A stretch of 32,927 bases of DNA from Nicoletella semolina (GCF_004345745.1 NZ_SLXJ01000018.1:1-32927); one strand, 5' to 3'. Positions 7,992 to 18,224 are shown, counted from the first letter of the stretch. Program-made: numbers and translations. Notes: a model not told the origin generated them from the letters alone.

Positions 7992-9557
7992 CTATTGGGT
8001 TAATTTTTCTAAGAAAAAGCGTCTTTCAAATGGATCTAAGGTAACATTCTTAATATGTTTATGAGAGACGACATTTTGTTGATAGTACACCACTGGAATA
8101 ATAGGTAATTCATCGTAAATAATTCGGCTGACCGTTTGTTTGAGTTGTTTCACTTTTTGTGCATCTTGCTCCGTTTCAAGTTGTACTAAAGCGTTATCTA
8201 ATATTGAGTTTTGCCAATTCATTACGCCCCAGTCACTGCCATTTTTAGCATAATCTTGCACAATCACCCCAAATGGATCGAGGGTTTTACCGTAATTGTA
8301 GGCATAAAGTGCCATTTCCAGTGAGCCATCTTGATGCCCTGCTGGGATTTCGCTGAAATTCCCAATTGAAACATTCACGTCTATACCAATTTGTTTCCAC
8401 TGTGCTTGTAAAATAGTGGCAATAATTGGCAATTCTGGGCGATCTGAATAGGTTCTTAAGGTAAAGCTAAAGGGATTGCCCTGCTGATCAACTAAATGCC
8501 CCTCGGCATTGTACTGATAACCTGAAGCGGTCAAATCGGCTTTAATTTTTGCAATATCATTCATCTGCTCAAGTGCATCAATCCGCCACTCTGCGAATGC
8601 TTTTGGCAAAATTTGATCGGCGATACCACTGTCAATTTTAAGCACCGACTCAGCAATTGCACGGCGATTAATCGCTTGGCTAAGTGCTTTACGGATCGCT
8701 AAATCCTTGAAAAAAGGTTTCGCCACGTCCATTTTCAATTGAATAGTACGAGCAATTGCGCCGCTGGTGAGCGTTAAATTTGGATCCGTTTTTACTCGTT
8801 CAATACTGGCAGGATCAAGATTAAATACCAAGGCTGTCGGATCACTTTGTGCCATTAACATTCTGCTCTCGCTGCGACCACTGGACAAATAATTCGCATG
8901 CATAAGCTGCGGTTTTGTTCCCCAATAATCTTCAAAACGCACGGTTTCTAATTTTTGTGGTGCTTCTATTTTGGTCGCTTTAAATCGCCCTGTACCAATA
9001 AGACTGGTAACTTCTCCCTGCTGATTATAGGCTTCTGGTGCTAAAATCAATGTCGTGTAATGAGTCAAAAAACTTGGAAAAGGGATAAAAGGTTTGGTTA
9101 ATTCAATTTCGACTTGCGAATCATTGATCGCACGAATTTGCTTAATAAAGGCTTTTTGTAAAATACCTGGTTTGGCTAACGCAATATTTAAACTATTTGC
9201 GACTGCAGCGGCGGTTAATGGCTGATGATTATGGAATATGACTCCCGATTGCAGCGTAAATCGCCATATTGAACCCTCTGCATTGCTTTCCCAAGAAGTG
9301 GCTAAATTTGGTACAAGTTCGCCCTGTAAATTTGCTTCTACCAATGTCTCAGCAATATTCATACGCTGAAAAATCACCCCTGTCTGATTTGGGTTTAAGC
9401 TCGTCATTTCCCAAGGTGCAACAACCGTTACTGTGGAAAGTGCGTTTTCGACAGGTGCTTTTGTCGCCATTTTTTCCCCTGTTGATGAAGAAGAGGAAGC
9501 GTAGTACACTCCACCGACAACCGCTGCTAAAATTAATGCTAAAAATACTTTTTTCAT
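7992..9557 (-). CDS. Extracellular solute-binding protein, family 5 (nickel/peptide class)
   Basis: 521 residues of the SBP family 5 fold (DppA/OppA/NikA), with LNPNQTGVIFQRMNIAETLV near the N terminus, LATSWE, and the central FFKDLAIRKALSQAINR motif. The start at 9557 is chosen because GGAGAAAG precedes it and MKKVFLALILAAVVGG then forms the secretion signal; an upstream in-frame ATG at 9650 adds 31 residues ahead of the signal and lacks a ribosome site. There is no lipobox Cys. The Ser-rich stretch after the helix (YYASSSSS) makes either signal cleavage or a membrane anchor possible. First gene of a five-gene operon. NikA-like and peptide-binding roles cannot be separated by eye. Confidence 0.85.
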   Translation of the reverse strand: MKKVFLALILAAVVGGVYYASSSSSTGEKMATKAPVENALSTVTVVAPWEMTSLNPNQTGVIFQRMNIAETLVEANLQGELVPNLATSWESNAEGSIWRFTLQSGVIFHNHQPLTAAAVANSLNIALAKPGILQKAFIKQIRAINDSQVEIELTKPFIPFPSFLTHYTTLILAPEAYNQQGEVTSLIGTGRFKATKIEAPQKLETVRFEDYWGTKPQLMHANYLSSGRSESRMLMAQSDPTALVFNLDPASIERVKTDPNLTLTSGAIARTIQLKMDVAKPFFKDLAIRKALSQAINRRAIAESVLKIDSGIADQILPKAFAEWRIDALEQMNDIAKIKADLTASGYQYNAEGHLVDQQGNPFSFTLRTYSDRPELPIIATILQAQWKQIGIDVNVSIGNFSEIPAGHQDGSLEMALYAYNYGKTLDPFGVIVQDYAKNGSDWGVMNWQNSILDNALVQLETEQDAQKVKQLKQTVSRIIYDELPIIPVVYYQQNVVSHKHIKNVTLDPFERRFFLEKLTQ

Positions 9558-9739
9558 TCTTTCTCCGCTAAGTAAATAATACTGATTTTTAAACGCATAT
9601 ATTTTGCCATAAAAGCCATATAAAAATAGTGGAAAATGTATTTTATGCAAAAATTTAGTGAAAATAGACCGCTCCCCTAGCGTTTTGTGTTACGATTTGT
9701 ATAATTTATATACATCTACTTTCCCCAGCGAGGTGCGTG

Positions 9740-10636
9740 ATGAGCAATGAAAATTTAGTGCGGCTTTCCTATATTATATTGATAGGGATTGGCTTTCCGA
9801 TTATGCGTTTTATGAGCATTCATTTTGAAACCTTAACCAATAACGCCGTGCGGTTTATCTCTGGTGGCTTGCTGTTTGTACTCATTTGCTTAATAAAATA
9901 TAAAAGCGAAGTCAAAAAAATCATTACCAACCCTCGTCTTGTCATGTATCTACTAGTATTAGCATTATTTATGACAGGCAATATGTATTTCTTTATTAAC
10001 GGCTTAAAATACACCTCCGCACTGGCTGGCAGTATTTTTGGCATTCTAGCGATGCCTTTAGCCATTATGATGGCGGCAATTTTCTTTAAAGATGAGCGAG
10101 CAAGAGCGAAGCAGAAACATTTTTATATTGGTAGCCTACTAGCGATATTCGGCTCTCTAGCCTTTGTGGTTTACGGCAATAAAGCCACTGACGGCAACGA
10201 TTTTATGCTGGGAGCAGCGTTTTTGAGTATCGCTATTTTTATTCAGTCCATACAAAATCTCGTGGTGAAAAAAGTGGCTAAACAACTTAATGTGATCGTC
10301 ATCAGTGCTTCAACCGCTACCCTATCTGGCTTAATTTACCTCGGCTTTGCCAGCCATTCGGGGCAAATTTATGCTTTAGCTGATGTGAATATAGGTTTAT
10401 TGCTTGGACTGATTTTTGCAGGAATATATGGAATGCTGACAGGTATGTTATTCGCCTTTTATATCGTACAAAAACAAGGCGTGGTGATATTTAACCTACT
10501 ACAACTCATCGTCCCGCTTTCTACCGCTATAACAGGCTATTTTACGCTGGGCGAAACCATCAATTTTTACCAAGCGATCGGAGCCATCATCGTCATTATT
10601 GGCTGTGTTATTTCATTGAAAAGAACAGAGGCATAA
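9740..10636 (+). CDS. EamA-family (DMT) transporter
   Basis: 298 residues with about ten membrane helices in two EamA repeats. Such proteins usually export metabolites. ATG 9740 is chosen because GAGG (9730-9733) is 6 nt upstream; GTG 9737 would be too close. It diverges from the ABC operon across 183 bp, which holds a TATAAT (9700-9705) in this gene's direction. Divergent pairing with an importer of the nickel/peptide class recalls metallophore systems in which an EamA protein (CntI) exports the chelator, but no biosynthesis genes are present here. A hairpin at 10656 ends it. Confidence 0.85.
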   Translation: MSNENLVRLSYIILIGIGFPIMRFMSIHFETLTNNAVRFISGGLLFVLICLIKYKSEVKKIITNPRLVMYLLVLALFMTGNMYFFINGLKYTSALAGSIFGILAMPLAIMMAAIFFKDERARAKQKHFYIGSLLAIFGSLAFVVYGNKATDGNDFMLGAAFLSIAIFIQSIQNLVVKKVAKQLNVIVISASTATLSGLIYLGFASHSGQIYALADVNIGLLLGLIFAGIYGMLTGMLFAFYIVQKQGVVIFNLLQLIVPLSTAITGYFTLGETINFYQAIGAIIVIIGCVISLKRTEA

Positions 10637-10655
10637 TTCGGCTTTAGATTTCATA

Positions 10656-10679
10656 AAAAGCCAGCTTATGCTGGCTTTT
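10656..10679. terminator. Bidirectional terminator between EamA gene and eno
   Basis: AAAAGCCAGC (10656-10665), loop TTAT, GCTGGCTTTT (10670-10679). The perfect stem with an A run on one side and a T run on the other can serve both converging genes. The stem core is identical to that after metE. Confidence 0.9.
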
Positions 10680-10706
10680 GTGACTGTTTTTGTAAAGCAC
10701 TTACGT

Positions 10707-12020
<1,314 letters not shown>

Positions 12021-12189
12021 TTATGTCCTCTTAATTTTGAGAGTTAATGTGAAAAAACCTGTATATAGTAAAGGGATTTTGCTATTTTGTCTTGCAAAAA
12101 AATGCCATACTTAACAAAAGCAAAATGAAATTTGATTTTAATGAATAATTTTTGACAAATTACACCGAATTTTTCAATGAGAGAGACTT

Positions 12190-12879
12190 ATGCAACTAGA
12201 AGTACTTTTACGCTGTTGTAACATTAGTAAATTTTATCAAGAAGATAGCCATATTACCGAGGTATTAAAAAATGTTTCACTGACGATAGATAGCGGTGAA
12301 TTAGTGGCAATTGTTGGCAGCTCAGGGTCAGGGAAAAGTACCTTGTTACATACCTTAGGTGGACTAGATCAGCCTACTGGAGGAGAGGTGTTTATTAAGG
12401 GGCAATCGCTTCAGCATCTTAGCCGCAATGCGTTAGCCAAATTAAGAAATCAATATTTAGGTTTTGTTTATCAGTTTCATCATTTGATGGCAGATTTTAG
12501 TGCGATTGAAAATGTGATGATGCCGTTATTAATCGGACAGCAAAACCGCACGGAAGCAAAAGATAGAGCAGAAAAGATGTTACAAGCGGTCGGATTGGGG
12601 CATCGAATTGCACATCGTCCCTCAGCTCTGTCAGGGGGAGAGCGTCAGCGTGTCGCCATTGCACGAGCATTAGTGAATAATCCTGAATTGGTATTAGCCG
12701 ATGAACCAACTGGCAATCTCGATCAAAAAACGACTGAAAGTATTTTTGACTTGATCCAACAACTCAACAAAGAGCAACAGACAGCGTTCCTGCTGGTTAC
12801 ACACGATCTCCATCTGGCTAAAAAGCTCCACCGTAGTTATTTAATGCGTGATGGCGTATTGAGCGAGGAATGCCAATGA
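12190..12879 (+). CDS. lolD: Lipoprotein-releasing system ATPase LolD
   Basis: 229 residues. Walker A GSSGSGKS is at 43-50, the Q-loop region is [10 protein letters not shown], the signature LSGGERQR, and Walker [13 protein letters not shown]. It closely follows E. coli LolD along its length. It powers release of outer-membrane lipoproteins from the inner membrane to LolA. It starts after GAGAGAG and overlaps lolE by 4 nt. A USS core (12582-12590) lies in the coding sequence. A TTGACA at 12152-12157 may be a -35 box, but no good -10 follows. Confidence 0.96.
   Translation: MQLEVLLRCCNISKFYQEDSHITEVLKNVSLTIDSGELVAIVGSSGSGKSTLLHTLGGLDQPTGGEVFIKGQSLQHLSRNALAKLRNQYLGFVYQFHHLMADFSAIENVMMPLLIGQQNRTEAKDRAEKMLQAVGLGHRIAHRPSALSGGERQRVAIARALVNNPELVLADEPTGNLDQKTTESIFDLIQQLNKEQQTAFLLVTHDLHLAKKLHRSYLMRDGVLSEECQ
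12582..12590 (+). repeat. DNA uptake signal (Apl-type USS)
   Basis: Exact ACAAGCGGT followed by C, within lolD (codons for LQAVG). Confidence 0.85.
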
Positions 12880-14126
12880 ATTCAGCCTTTTTTCTTAGCT
12901 GGCGTTACCAACGAGGTAAACAAAAAAATCGTTTAGTCTCATTAATTGCGCTTTTTTCCACAGTGGGGATTGCACTAGGGGTGGCGGTGTTGATCATTGG
13001 GTTAAGTGCAATGAATGGCTTTGAGAGAGAGCTTAACCAGCGTGTGCTATCCGTTGTGCCACACGCTGAAATTACCGCTTACGATAGAGTAGGGGGAAGT
13101 AAGATTTTTCAAGGTGAGCAGCTAGAGAGGCTTGCAAAAAAATCGCCAGAAGTAACCGCCAGTTCACCTTTTGTGAGGTTTACAGGACTGATTGAAAAAG
13201 GTTCAACACTGAAAATTGCTCAAATTCGAGGCGTGGACGCAGTGAAGTTGGATCAAGTCAGCCAGCTAAGCCACTATATTGCCCCCTCCCAATGGCGGCG
13301 TTTTCATCAGGAAGGCGGAATGATTCTCGGAGCAGGCATTGCCCGAGATTTACAGATTGAGGAGGGCGATGAAGTAACGCTATTGATCCCACAGCCAACA
13401 GAAGAGGGAAAACTTGCTCAGCCGTTACGTTCAGCTATTCAAGTAACAGGCATTTTACGCCTCGATGGACAGTTAGATCATAGCTATGCCTTGCTTCCGC
13501 TGCATGCTGCACAAGCGTTGCTAGGTTATCAGAAAAATGAAGTGTCAGGTATAGAACTTGCAGTGTCGCAGCCGTTTGCGATTCGCCAATTGAGATTTGA
13601 ACAGTTTCGTGATTATCCACAGCCACTTTATTTACAAACGTGGATAGATAAGTTTGGCTATATGTATAACGATATTCAACTGATCCGTACAGTGATGTAT
13701 ATCGCAATGGTGTTAGTGATTGGGGTAGCTTGTTTCAATATTATTTCGACACTCGTGATGGCGGTGAAAGACAAACAAGGTGACATTGCTATTTTGCGAA
13801 CACTTGGAGCAAATAATCGTTTTATTCAGCAGATTTTCCTTTGGTACGGATTACTCTCAGGATTGAAAGGGGCAATTTTGGGCATTTTGCTCGGTGTGCT
13901 GATGGCATTAAATTTAACGACAATTATTCGTGCTATAGAGCAATTTTTTGCGATAAAATTGCTGTCAGGCGGTATCTATTTTATTGATTTTTTACCGAGT
14001 GAACTTCATTGGTTAGATATTGTTTGGGTATTATTGGCGACCATTGTTCTCAGTCTTGCTGCTAGCCTCTATCCAGCTATACGAGCCTCGAAACTTGAGC
14101 CAGCTAAAGTTTTGAGTGGGCGTTAA
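12876..14126 (+). CDS. lolE: Lipoprotein-releasing system permease LolE
   Basis: 416 residues with one N-terminal and three C-terminal membrane helices around a large periplasmic domain. It matches E. coli LolE in diagnostic places ([47 protein letters not shown]). ATG 12876 is chosen because it overlaps the lolD stop (ATGA) with AGGA 6 nt upstream; ATG 12870 is too close to that site. Its LolC partner is encoded 5 kb downstream (19214), unlike the lolCDE operon of E. coli. Confidence 0.94.
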   Translation: MNSAFFLSWRYQRGKQKNRLVSLIALFSTVGIALGVAVLIIGLSAMNGFERELNQRVLSVVPHAEITAYDRVGGSKIFQGEQLERLAKKSPEVTASSPFVRFTGLIEKGSTLKIAQIRGVDAVKLDQVSQLSHYIAPSQWRRFHQEGGMILGAGIARDLQIEEGDEVTLLIPQPTEEGKLAQPLRSAIQVTGILRLDGQLDHSYALLPLHAAQALLGYQKNEVSGIELAVSQPFAIRQLRFEQFRDYPQPLYLQTWIDKFGYMYNDIQLIRTVMYIAMVLVIGVACFNIISTLVMAVKDKQGDIAILRTLGANNRFIQQIFLWYGLLSGLKGAILGILLGVLMALNLTTIIRAIEQFFAIKLLSGGIYFIDFLPSELHWLDIVWVLLATIVLSLAASLYPAIRASKLEPAKVLSGR

Positions 14127-14148
14127 AGAGAAGGTTTTAAATAAAGTT

Positions 14149-14227
14149 ATTTTCCCTATCACTTTTTCCAAATTTTCCCTTTTTAGATCTTGAAGGGAGA
14201 TTTGCTAATAAGAGAGTAGGGGAAAAT
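14149..14227. terminator. Nested inverted repeats between lolE and the thioredoxin gene
   Basis: ATTTTCCCTA (14149-14158) pairs with TAGGGGAAAAT (14217-14227) with one bulged base. Inside it TCCCTT and AAGGGA (about 14177-14198) form a second stem. It lies between convergent genes and could terminate both, though the long loop makes this uncertain. Confidence 0.4.
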
Positions 14228-14239
14228 GTTTAAAATAGG

Positions 14240-14755
14240 CTATCCCATGATATCCGCTAGCCAAAGGCGGATTTTTAATCCCCAGAGGCTTGTTAAGCCC
14301 GTAGTGTGATTGATGATTTTGCCATCTTTAATGATGAGAATCGTTGGGGTAGCTTGAATATCCCATTCTTTGCTAAATGCACCTGTAGGATCATTTATGG
14401 TTGTAAAATCGTAATTCTCTTGTGCTAAATAATGGTTTACATCTTCTACCGAACCTGATTTTAAAGCAACAGCCAGCACTGGTACTCCCTCTTTGGCTAA
14501 CTGTTGAATACTTGGTGAAGTATATTTGCAAAAACTACACCAGCTTCCCCAAAAATAGAGTAACATTGGTTTATCATAGCTCATTTGTGCTAATACCTTT
14601 GGTTGTACTTGTGTATCGTATAAAACTTGTTGTGAGAATTCTATAGGAGCAGTCGGTTTACGATACCAATCAACCACAATGCTTAAAATAATAAATAAGC
14701 CTCCCATCAAAACAATATTTTTTAAAAAATTAAATAGTGTTTGCGTTGTTCTCAT
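14240..14755 (-). CDS. Membrane-anchored thioredoxin-like protein (TlpA/ScsD type)
   Basis: 171 residues. One N-terminal membrane helix (about 13-29) is followed by a periplasmic thioredoxin domain with the redox pair WCSFC (Cys73, Cys76) and the cis-Pro loop ATPTIL. Proteins of this type (ScsD, and a Haemophilus thioredoxin-like homologue) reduce or shuffle disulfides in the periplasm, often fed by a DsbD-like protein. It is the last gene of an overlapping operon with oxyR and fabR: its ATG overlaps the fabR stop by one base. Placement under OxyR-linked genes fits a role in redox stress, which is inference. Confidence 0.85.
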   Translation of the reverse strand: MRTTQTLFNFLKNIVLMGGLFIILSIVVDWYRKPTAPIEFSQQVLYDTQVQPKVLAQMSYDKPMLLYFWGSWCSFCKYTSPSIQQLAKEGVPVLAVALKSGSVEDVNHYLAQENYDFTTINDPTGAFSKEWDIQATPTILIIKDGKIINHTTGLTSLWGLKIRLWLADIMG

Positions 14756-15384
14756 TATAATTCCTTGTTGTGTTGTAGCTGTGCGTAAAAATTCGCACCA
14801 CGAGCTAACATTCTTAATTGTGCAATCACTCGCTGCTTAAGATGTTGGCGTTCTATTGTATTCATATCCAAAGCGTGAGAGCCTGCCGTGAAGACTAATG
14901 TGACCAATCCTTCTGATTCAATATACGCCAGTTCTCTGGTTATATTTAGATTGCGAAGTTGAATATATTCAGCAAGCTCTGCAACAAAATGCTGAATTTC
15001 TCGTGATGTTGCCGTACGGAATGCTTGTGAAGTACCAGAACTTTCACGCAATAGCAATCGGAACATATTTGGGCGATCTTCAATAAATTCAAAAAAAGTA
15101 TCCACCGAAATAGCAACAACACTTCCGCCTTTCTCTAAACGTTTACGAGCCTGACGCATTAGCTGACGCAAGGTAACACCCGATTCATCAACCATTGCCA
15201 GTCCAAGTTCGTCCATATCCTTAAAATGGCGGTAAAATGATGTTGGTGCAATGCCTGCCTCCCGTGCCACTTCTCGTAAGCTCAAGTTAGAAAAACTTTT
15301 TTCTGCACTAAGTTGATTAAATGCAGCATCAACTAAAGCACGACGAGTTTTTTCTTTTTGAACCGCTCTAATACCACTCATCAT
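14755..15384 (-). CDS. fabR: Fatty-acid biosynthesis repressor FabR (TetR family)
   Basis: 209 residues with a TetR-type DNA-binding domain. The helix-turn-helix [21 protein letters not shown] is nearly identical to that of E. coli FabR, and the C-terminal half is also recognisable ([28 protein letters not shown]). In E. coli FabR represses fabA and fabB according to membrane unsaturation. The ATG overlaps the oxyR stop by 4 nt; a second ATG one codon later is equally possible. E. coli has sthA between oxyR and fabR, whereas here they are directly coupled. Confidence 0.93.
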   Translation of the reverse strand: MMSGIRAVQKEKTRRALVDAAFNQLSAEKSFSNLSLREVAREAGIAPTSFYRHFKDMDELGLAMVDESGVTLRQLMRQARKRLEKGGSVVAISVDTFFEFIEDRPNMFRLLLRESSGTSQAFRTATSREIQHFVAELAEYIQLRNLNITRELAYIESEGLVTLVFTAGSHALDMNTIERQHLKQRVIAQLRMLARGANFYAQLQHNKEL

Positions 15385-16274
15385 ATTTTCCTATCCATCA
15401 ATACTTTTATCTCCTTAGCCAATTGCTCATAACGAAAACGCAATGGAGAACCTGGACGATAAATCAGCCCTATCTCCCGATAGGGAGTTGGATCACAAAA
15501 GGGGAGATATTTAATATTTTCATTACAGCAAGGTAAACGAGAGGCTAATTCAGGAATAAAGGCAATTCCTGCATTCGCCGCAACCATATTACGCAGTGTT
15601 TCTAGACTATTTGCTTTAAAATGTTTGTTCTCCTTTGCACCAACGGAGAGACAAAAATCCATTGTTTTTGTTTTCAAGCAATGTGCATCATCAAGCATCA
15701 ACATTTCCTGATCACGCAAATGTTGTAAATTCATCGAACGCTCATTTGCCCAAAAATGTTGATGAGAGACTGCCAACAGAATCTTTTCGTGGAAAATCGG
15801 CAATTCAATAAACGGCGAGCTTTCGTTGCCGAAAGAAAGAATAGCACAATCAATCTGCCCTGATTCAAGCTGTTCAACTAACTGTGCAGTATGTAATTCA
15901 TAAATATATAGATCTAATTCAGGAAAACGTTGCTTTAATGCAGGTAAAATTAATGGAGAAAGGTAAGGACCTAGCGTAGGAATCATGCCAATATGAATAG
16001 GGCCAGACATTTCTCGCCTTTGATTGCTTGCCATTTCTCTAAGAATTTTTACCTCTCGAAGTATTGATTTGGCTTGTTCAACTAAAATTAACCCTGCTTG
16101 AGTAAATAAAACTTTTCTACTTGTCCGCTCTAGTAAAATTGTGCCAAGTTCATCTTCTAATTTACGAATCTGCCCACTCAATGTAGGCTGACTAACATTA
16201 CACATATCAGCAGCCTTACGAAAATGTTTTACTTCAGAAAGGGCAATGAGATACTCTAAATCACGAATGTTCAT
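15381..16274 (-). CDS. oxyR: Hydrogen-peroxide sensor OxyR (LysR family)
   Basis: 297 residues. N-terminal LysR helix-turn-helix (residues about 18-37, [20 protein letters not shown]) and a C-terminal sensing domain. The redox cysteines fall exactly at Cys199 and Cys208, with the same 9-residue spacing as in E. coli, so the sensor looks functional. It activates peroxide-defence genes. Its former divergent neighbour, a peroxiredoxin-glutaredoxin gene, survives only as a relic at 16369-16500. First gene of the oxyR-fabR-thioredoxin unit. Confidence 0.96.
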   Translation of the reverse strand: MNIRDLEYLIALSEVKHFRKAADMCNVSQPTLSGQIRKLEDELGTILLERTSRKVLFTQAGLILVEQAKSILREVKILREMASNQRREMSGPIHIGMIPTLGPYLSPLILPALKQRFPELDLYIYELHTAQLVEQLESGQIDCAILSFGNESSPFIELPIFHEKILLAVSHQHFWANERSMNLQHLRDQEMLMLDDAHCLKTKTMDFCLSVGAKENKHFKANSLETLRNMVAANAGIAFIPELASRLPCCNENIKYLPFCDPTPYREIGLIYRPGSPLRFRYEQLAKEIKVLMDRKI

Positions 16275-16305
16275 TTTATGTCTCTCTCAATGAATTGATA
16301 TGCTG

Positions 16306-16320
16306 AATTATGGCATAATT
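16306..16320. promoter_or_regulatory. 15-bp palindrome between oxyR and the peroxiredoxin relic
   Basis: AATTATG-G-CATAATT is a perfect palindrome with a one-base centre, 31 bp from the oxyR start and just upstream of a TACAAT (16335-16340) that could be the -10 of the relic. OxyR sites are extended and weakly conserved, so assignment to OxyR rests on position only. Confidence 0.4.
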
Positions 16321-16368
16321 AAGTGTAAAATGAATACAATTTAACAACAAATAGGAGAAAATAAAATA

Positions 16369-16500
16369 ATGTCTTTTAAGGATATGACTGGTCAAAAGAT
16401 ACCTTTGTAATGAATGCATGGAAACCCGATCGAGAATCGGAGGTCTGAGTATATTACCGTTATCCTAGGAAGTGATGATCTAGGGGCTTATTTTAGCTAA
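16369..16500 (+). pseudogene. pgdX: Relic of a peroxiredoxin-glutaredoxin hybrid gene (Prx5/Grx, pgdX)
   Basis: An intact ribosome site (AGGAGAAA, 16353-16360) and ATG at 16369 give MSFKDMTGQKIPL and then a stop at 16408. Shifting one frame, 16404-16442 gives FVMNAWKPDRESE, the block that follows the peroxidatic region in H. influenzae hybrid peroxiredoxin (FVMNAWKEDEKSE). Shifting back, 16447-16500 ends in GSDDLGAYFS and a stop, matching the C-terminal glutaredoxin end (GGSDDLEKYFA). The catalytic Cys region, the rest of Prx and most of Grx, including its CPFC-type centre, are missing: about 240 codons reduced to about 44. Two internal deletions with frame changes explain the pattern. In H. 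influenzae this gene is divergent from oxyR, as here. The comparison is from memory of the H. influenzae protein. Confidence 0.82.
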
Positions 16501-16517
16501 TATCTACCATTTAACCT

Positions 16518-16560
16518 AACAACCAGCGGTATTTTTATCAAAAAATATTGCTTGTTGTTT
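16518..16560 (+). terminator. Long hairpin after the peroxiredoxin relic, with decayed USS arms
   Basis: 16518-16536 pairs with 16541-16559 over 19 positions (one mismatch, two G-T), loop ATCA. The arms hold ACCAGCGGT and ATTGCTTGT, each one or two changes from the ACAAGCGGT uptake word and its complement. Probably the old terminator of the lost gene, built from an inverted USS pair. Confidence 0.65.
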
Positions 16561-16575
16561 AAATGAAAAACCAAA

Positions 16576-17073
16576 GTGATACGAGAATTAAAAATGCAGG
16601 TCCAACGCCAATTAAAACGGAATTTGGACAACGCTAATCAGTATTTTCAGAAAACTTTTATTCCCCCAACAGTTAGCTATAACGTAAGAGGTTTAAAAGC
16701 AGGTGTTGCGTACTTACAGAAGAATGAAATTAGGTTTAACCCTACCCTATTGGCAGAAAATGGCACTAAATTTATTCGACAAGTCGTCCCTCACGAATTA
16801 GCACACATCATTGTTTTTCAGCAATTCGGACGTGTCGCCCCTCACGGAAAAGAATGGAAACAGTTAATGCAAAACGTATTCGGAGTGCCTGCCGATATTT
16901 ATCACCGTTTTGATACAACGAATGTGCAAGAAGCCAGAATACCTTATCGTTGCCAATGTCGCTTACACACTTTATCACAACGCCAGCACAATTTTACCCA
17001 ACAAACAAACCGCTACTATATTTGCCGACACTGCAAAACACCGCTATACCACAACCCTACAATCAATCCCTAA
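16576..17073 (+). CDS. sprT: SprT-family zinc metalloprotease-like protein
   Basis: 165 residues, the same length as E. coli SprT. The active-site motif is HELAH (His73, Glu74, His77), followed by GRVAPHGKEW. A C-terminal zinc ribbon has CQC...CRHC. Eukaryotic SPRTN relatives digest DNA-protein crosslinks; the bacterial role is poorly known. The start is uncertain. GTG 16576 gives the family length but has no clear ribosome site, and an in-frame TGA lies just upstream; ATG 16594 is the alternative (159 residues). It sits 16 bp after the hairpin that ends the peroxidase relic. Confidence 0.85.
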   Translation: MIRELKMQVQRQLKRNLDNANQYFQKTFIPPTVSYNVRGLKAGVAYLQKNEIRFNPTLLAENGTKFIRQVVPHELAHIIVFQQFGRVAPHGKEWKQLMQNVFGVPADIYHRFDTTNVQEARIPYRCQCRLHTLSQRQHNFTQQTNRYYICRHCKTPLYHNPTINP

Positions 17074-17207
17074 AATTAGGTTGGATTTTCTTTATAAAAT
17101 AGATGTATATAAAAAAATAAAAATTTTGTAAATTATTATCGTAGCTTGCGTGGAGCCAATCGCTTCAGTAGAATGATGTCACTTTTTATTATAAATGAGG
17201 ATTATCT

Positions 17208-17537
17208 ATGTTTGGGAAAGGTGGTTTAGGCAATTTAATGAAGCAAGCTCAGCAAATGCAAGAACGTATGCAAAAAATGCAAGAGGAAATTGCACAGCTT
17301 GAAGTTACTGGAGAATCAGGAGCGGGTTTGGTTAAAATTACCATTAATGGTGCACATAACTGTCGTCGTGTGGAAATTGATCCGTCATTGATGGAAGATG
17401 ACAAAGAAATGTTAGAAGATCTGATCGCTGCGGCCTTTAATGATGCGGCTCGTCGTGCTGATGAGTTGCAAAAGGAAAAAATGGCAAGCGTTACCGCAGG
17501 CATGCAGTTGCCACCAGGTATGAAAATGCCATTTTAA
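17208..17537 (+). CDS. ybaB: YbaB/EbfC nucleoid-associated protein
   Basis: 109 residues. A Met/Gln-rich N-terminal coiled helix ([17 protein letters not shown]) and the central strand region with [21 protein letters not shown] are typical of the family. The protein is a dimeric DNA-binding factor and is usually encoded beside recR. ATG 17208 follows TGAGGAT. A hairpin with T tract (17560-17598) separates it from recR, so recR may be partly uncoupled. Confidence 0.95.
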   Translation: MFGKGGLGNLMKQAQQMQERMQKMQEEIAQLEVTGESGAGLVKITINGAHNCRRVEIDPSLMEDDKEMLEDLIAAAFNDAARRADELQKEKMASVTAGMQLPPGMKMPF

Positions 17538-17559
17538 TATGGTTTAAATGGATTATTTG

Positions 17560-17597
17560 AAAGTTAAATTGCGATGGCGGTTTAACTTTTCTTTTTT
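17560..17597 (+). terminator. Hairpin and T tract between ybaB and recR
   Basis: 17560-17572 (AAAGTTAAATTGC) pairs with 17577-17589 over 13 positions, including two G-U pairs, with a GATG loop, followed by TCTTTTTT. A good intrinsic terminator by shape. As it lies inside a usually joined gene pair, it may be partial. Confidence 0.7.
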
Positions 17598-17618
17598 CAC
17601 TCAATTGAGTTATTAAAT

Positions 17619-18224
17619 ATGCAAACAAGCCCTTTACTTGAAGATTTAATTGAAGCCTTAAGGGTCTTACCCAGTGTTGGACCTAAATCTGCTCAACGTA
17701 TGGCATTTCATCTGCTCCAGCGAAATCGTAAAGGTGGTATAAACCTTGCTAAAGCGTTACACGAGGCGATGACTCATATCGGACATTGCCAATCCTGTCG
17801 AACATTTACCGAAGAGGCAGAGTGTGCCGTGTGTCAAAATTACCGCCGCCAAATGAGTGGGCAATTATGTATTGTCGAGATGCCTGCGGATATTCAAGCA
17901 ATTGAACAAACAGGGCAATTTTCGGGACGTTATTTCGTCTTGATGGGACATTTATCCCCTTTAGATGGGATTGGACCTCGTGAAATCGGCTTGGATTTGC
18001 TGCAACAACGCCTTGAAAATGAATCTTTTCACGAAGTTATTTTAGCCACTAATCCAACCATTGAAGGCGATGCGACCGCAAACTATATTGCTGAAATGTG
18101 TGTCGAGTATAATATTAAGGTTACTCGTATTGCTCACGGCATTCCCGTTGGCGGTGAATTAGAAACCGTTGATGGCACCACCTTATCACATTCTTTTGCA
18201 GGGCGTCGAGTGTTGGAGTTGTAG
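17619..18224 (+). CDS. recR: Recombination mediator RecR
   Basis: 201 residues. An N-terminal helix-hairpin-helix ([17 protein letters not shown]), a C4 zinc finger (CQSC...CAVC) at about 57-72, a Toprim domain ([28 protein letters not shown]) and a C-terminal Walker-B-like end. With RecF and RecO it loads RecA at single-strand gaps. ATG 17619 lies 81 bp after ybaB with no strong ribosome site nearby. The C-terminal RVLEL is the family end. Confidence 0.96.
   Translation: MQTSPLLEDLIEALRVLPSVGPKSAQRMAFHLLQRNRKGGINLAKALHEAMTHIGHCQSCRTFTEEAECAVCQNYRRQMSGQLCIVEMPADIQAIEQTGQFSGRYFVLMGHLSPLDGIGPREIGLDLLQQRLENESFHEVILATNPTIEGDATANYIAEMCVEYNIKVTRIAHGIPVGGELETVDGTTLSHSFAGRRVLEL

Noticed and set aside
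9558-9739. A Fur or Zur box in the gap between the ABC operon and the EamA gene
   Set aside because: AT-rich partial palindromes are present, but none matches a known consensus well enough to call.
4096-10636. A complete staphylopine/pseudopaline metallophore cluster
   Set aside because: No nicotianamine-synthase-like or opine-dehydrogenase gene is in the window; only the transport part is comparable.
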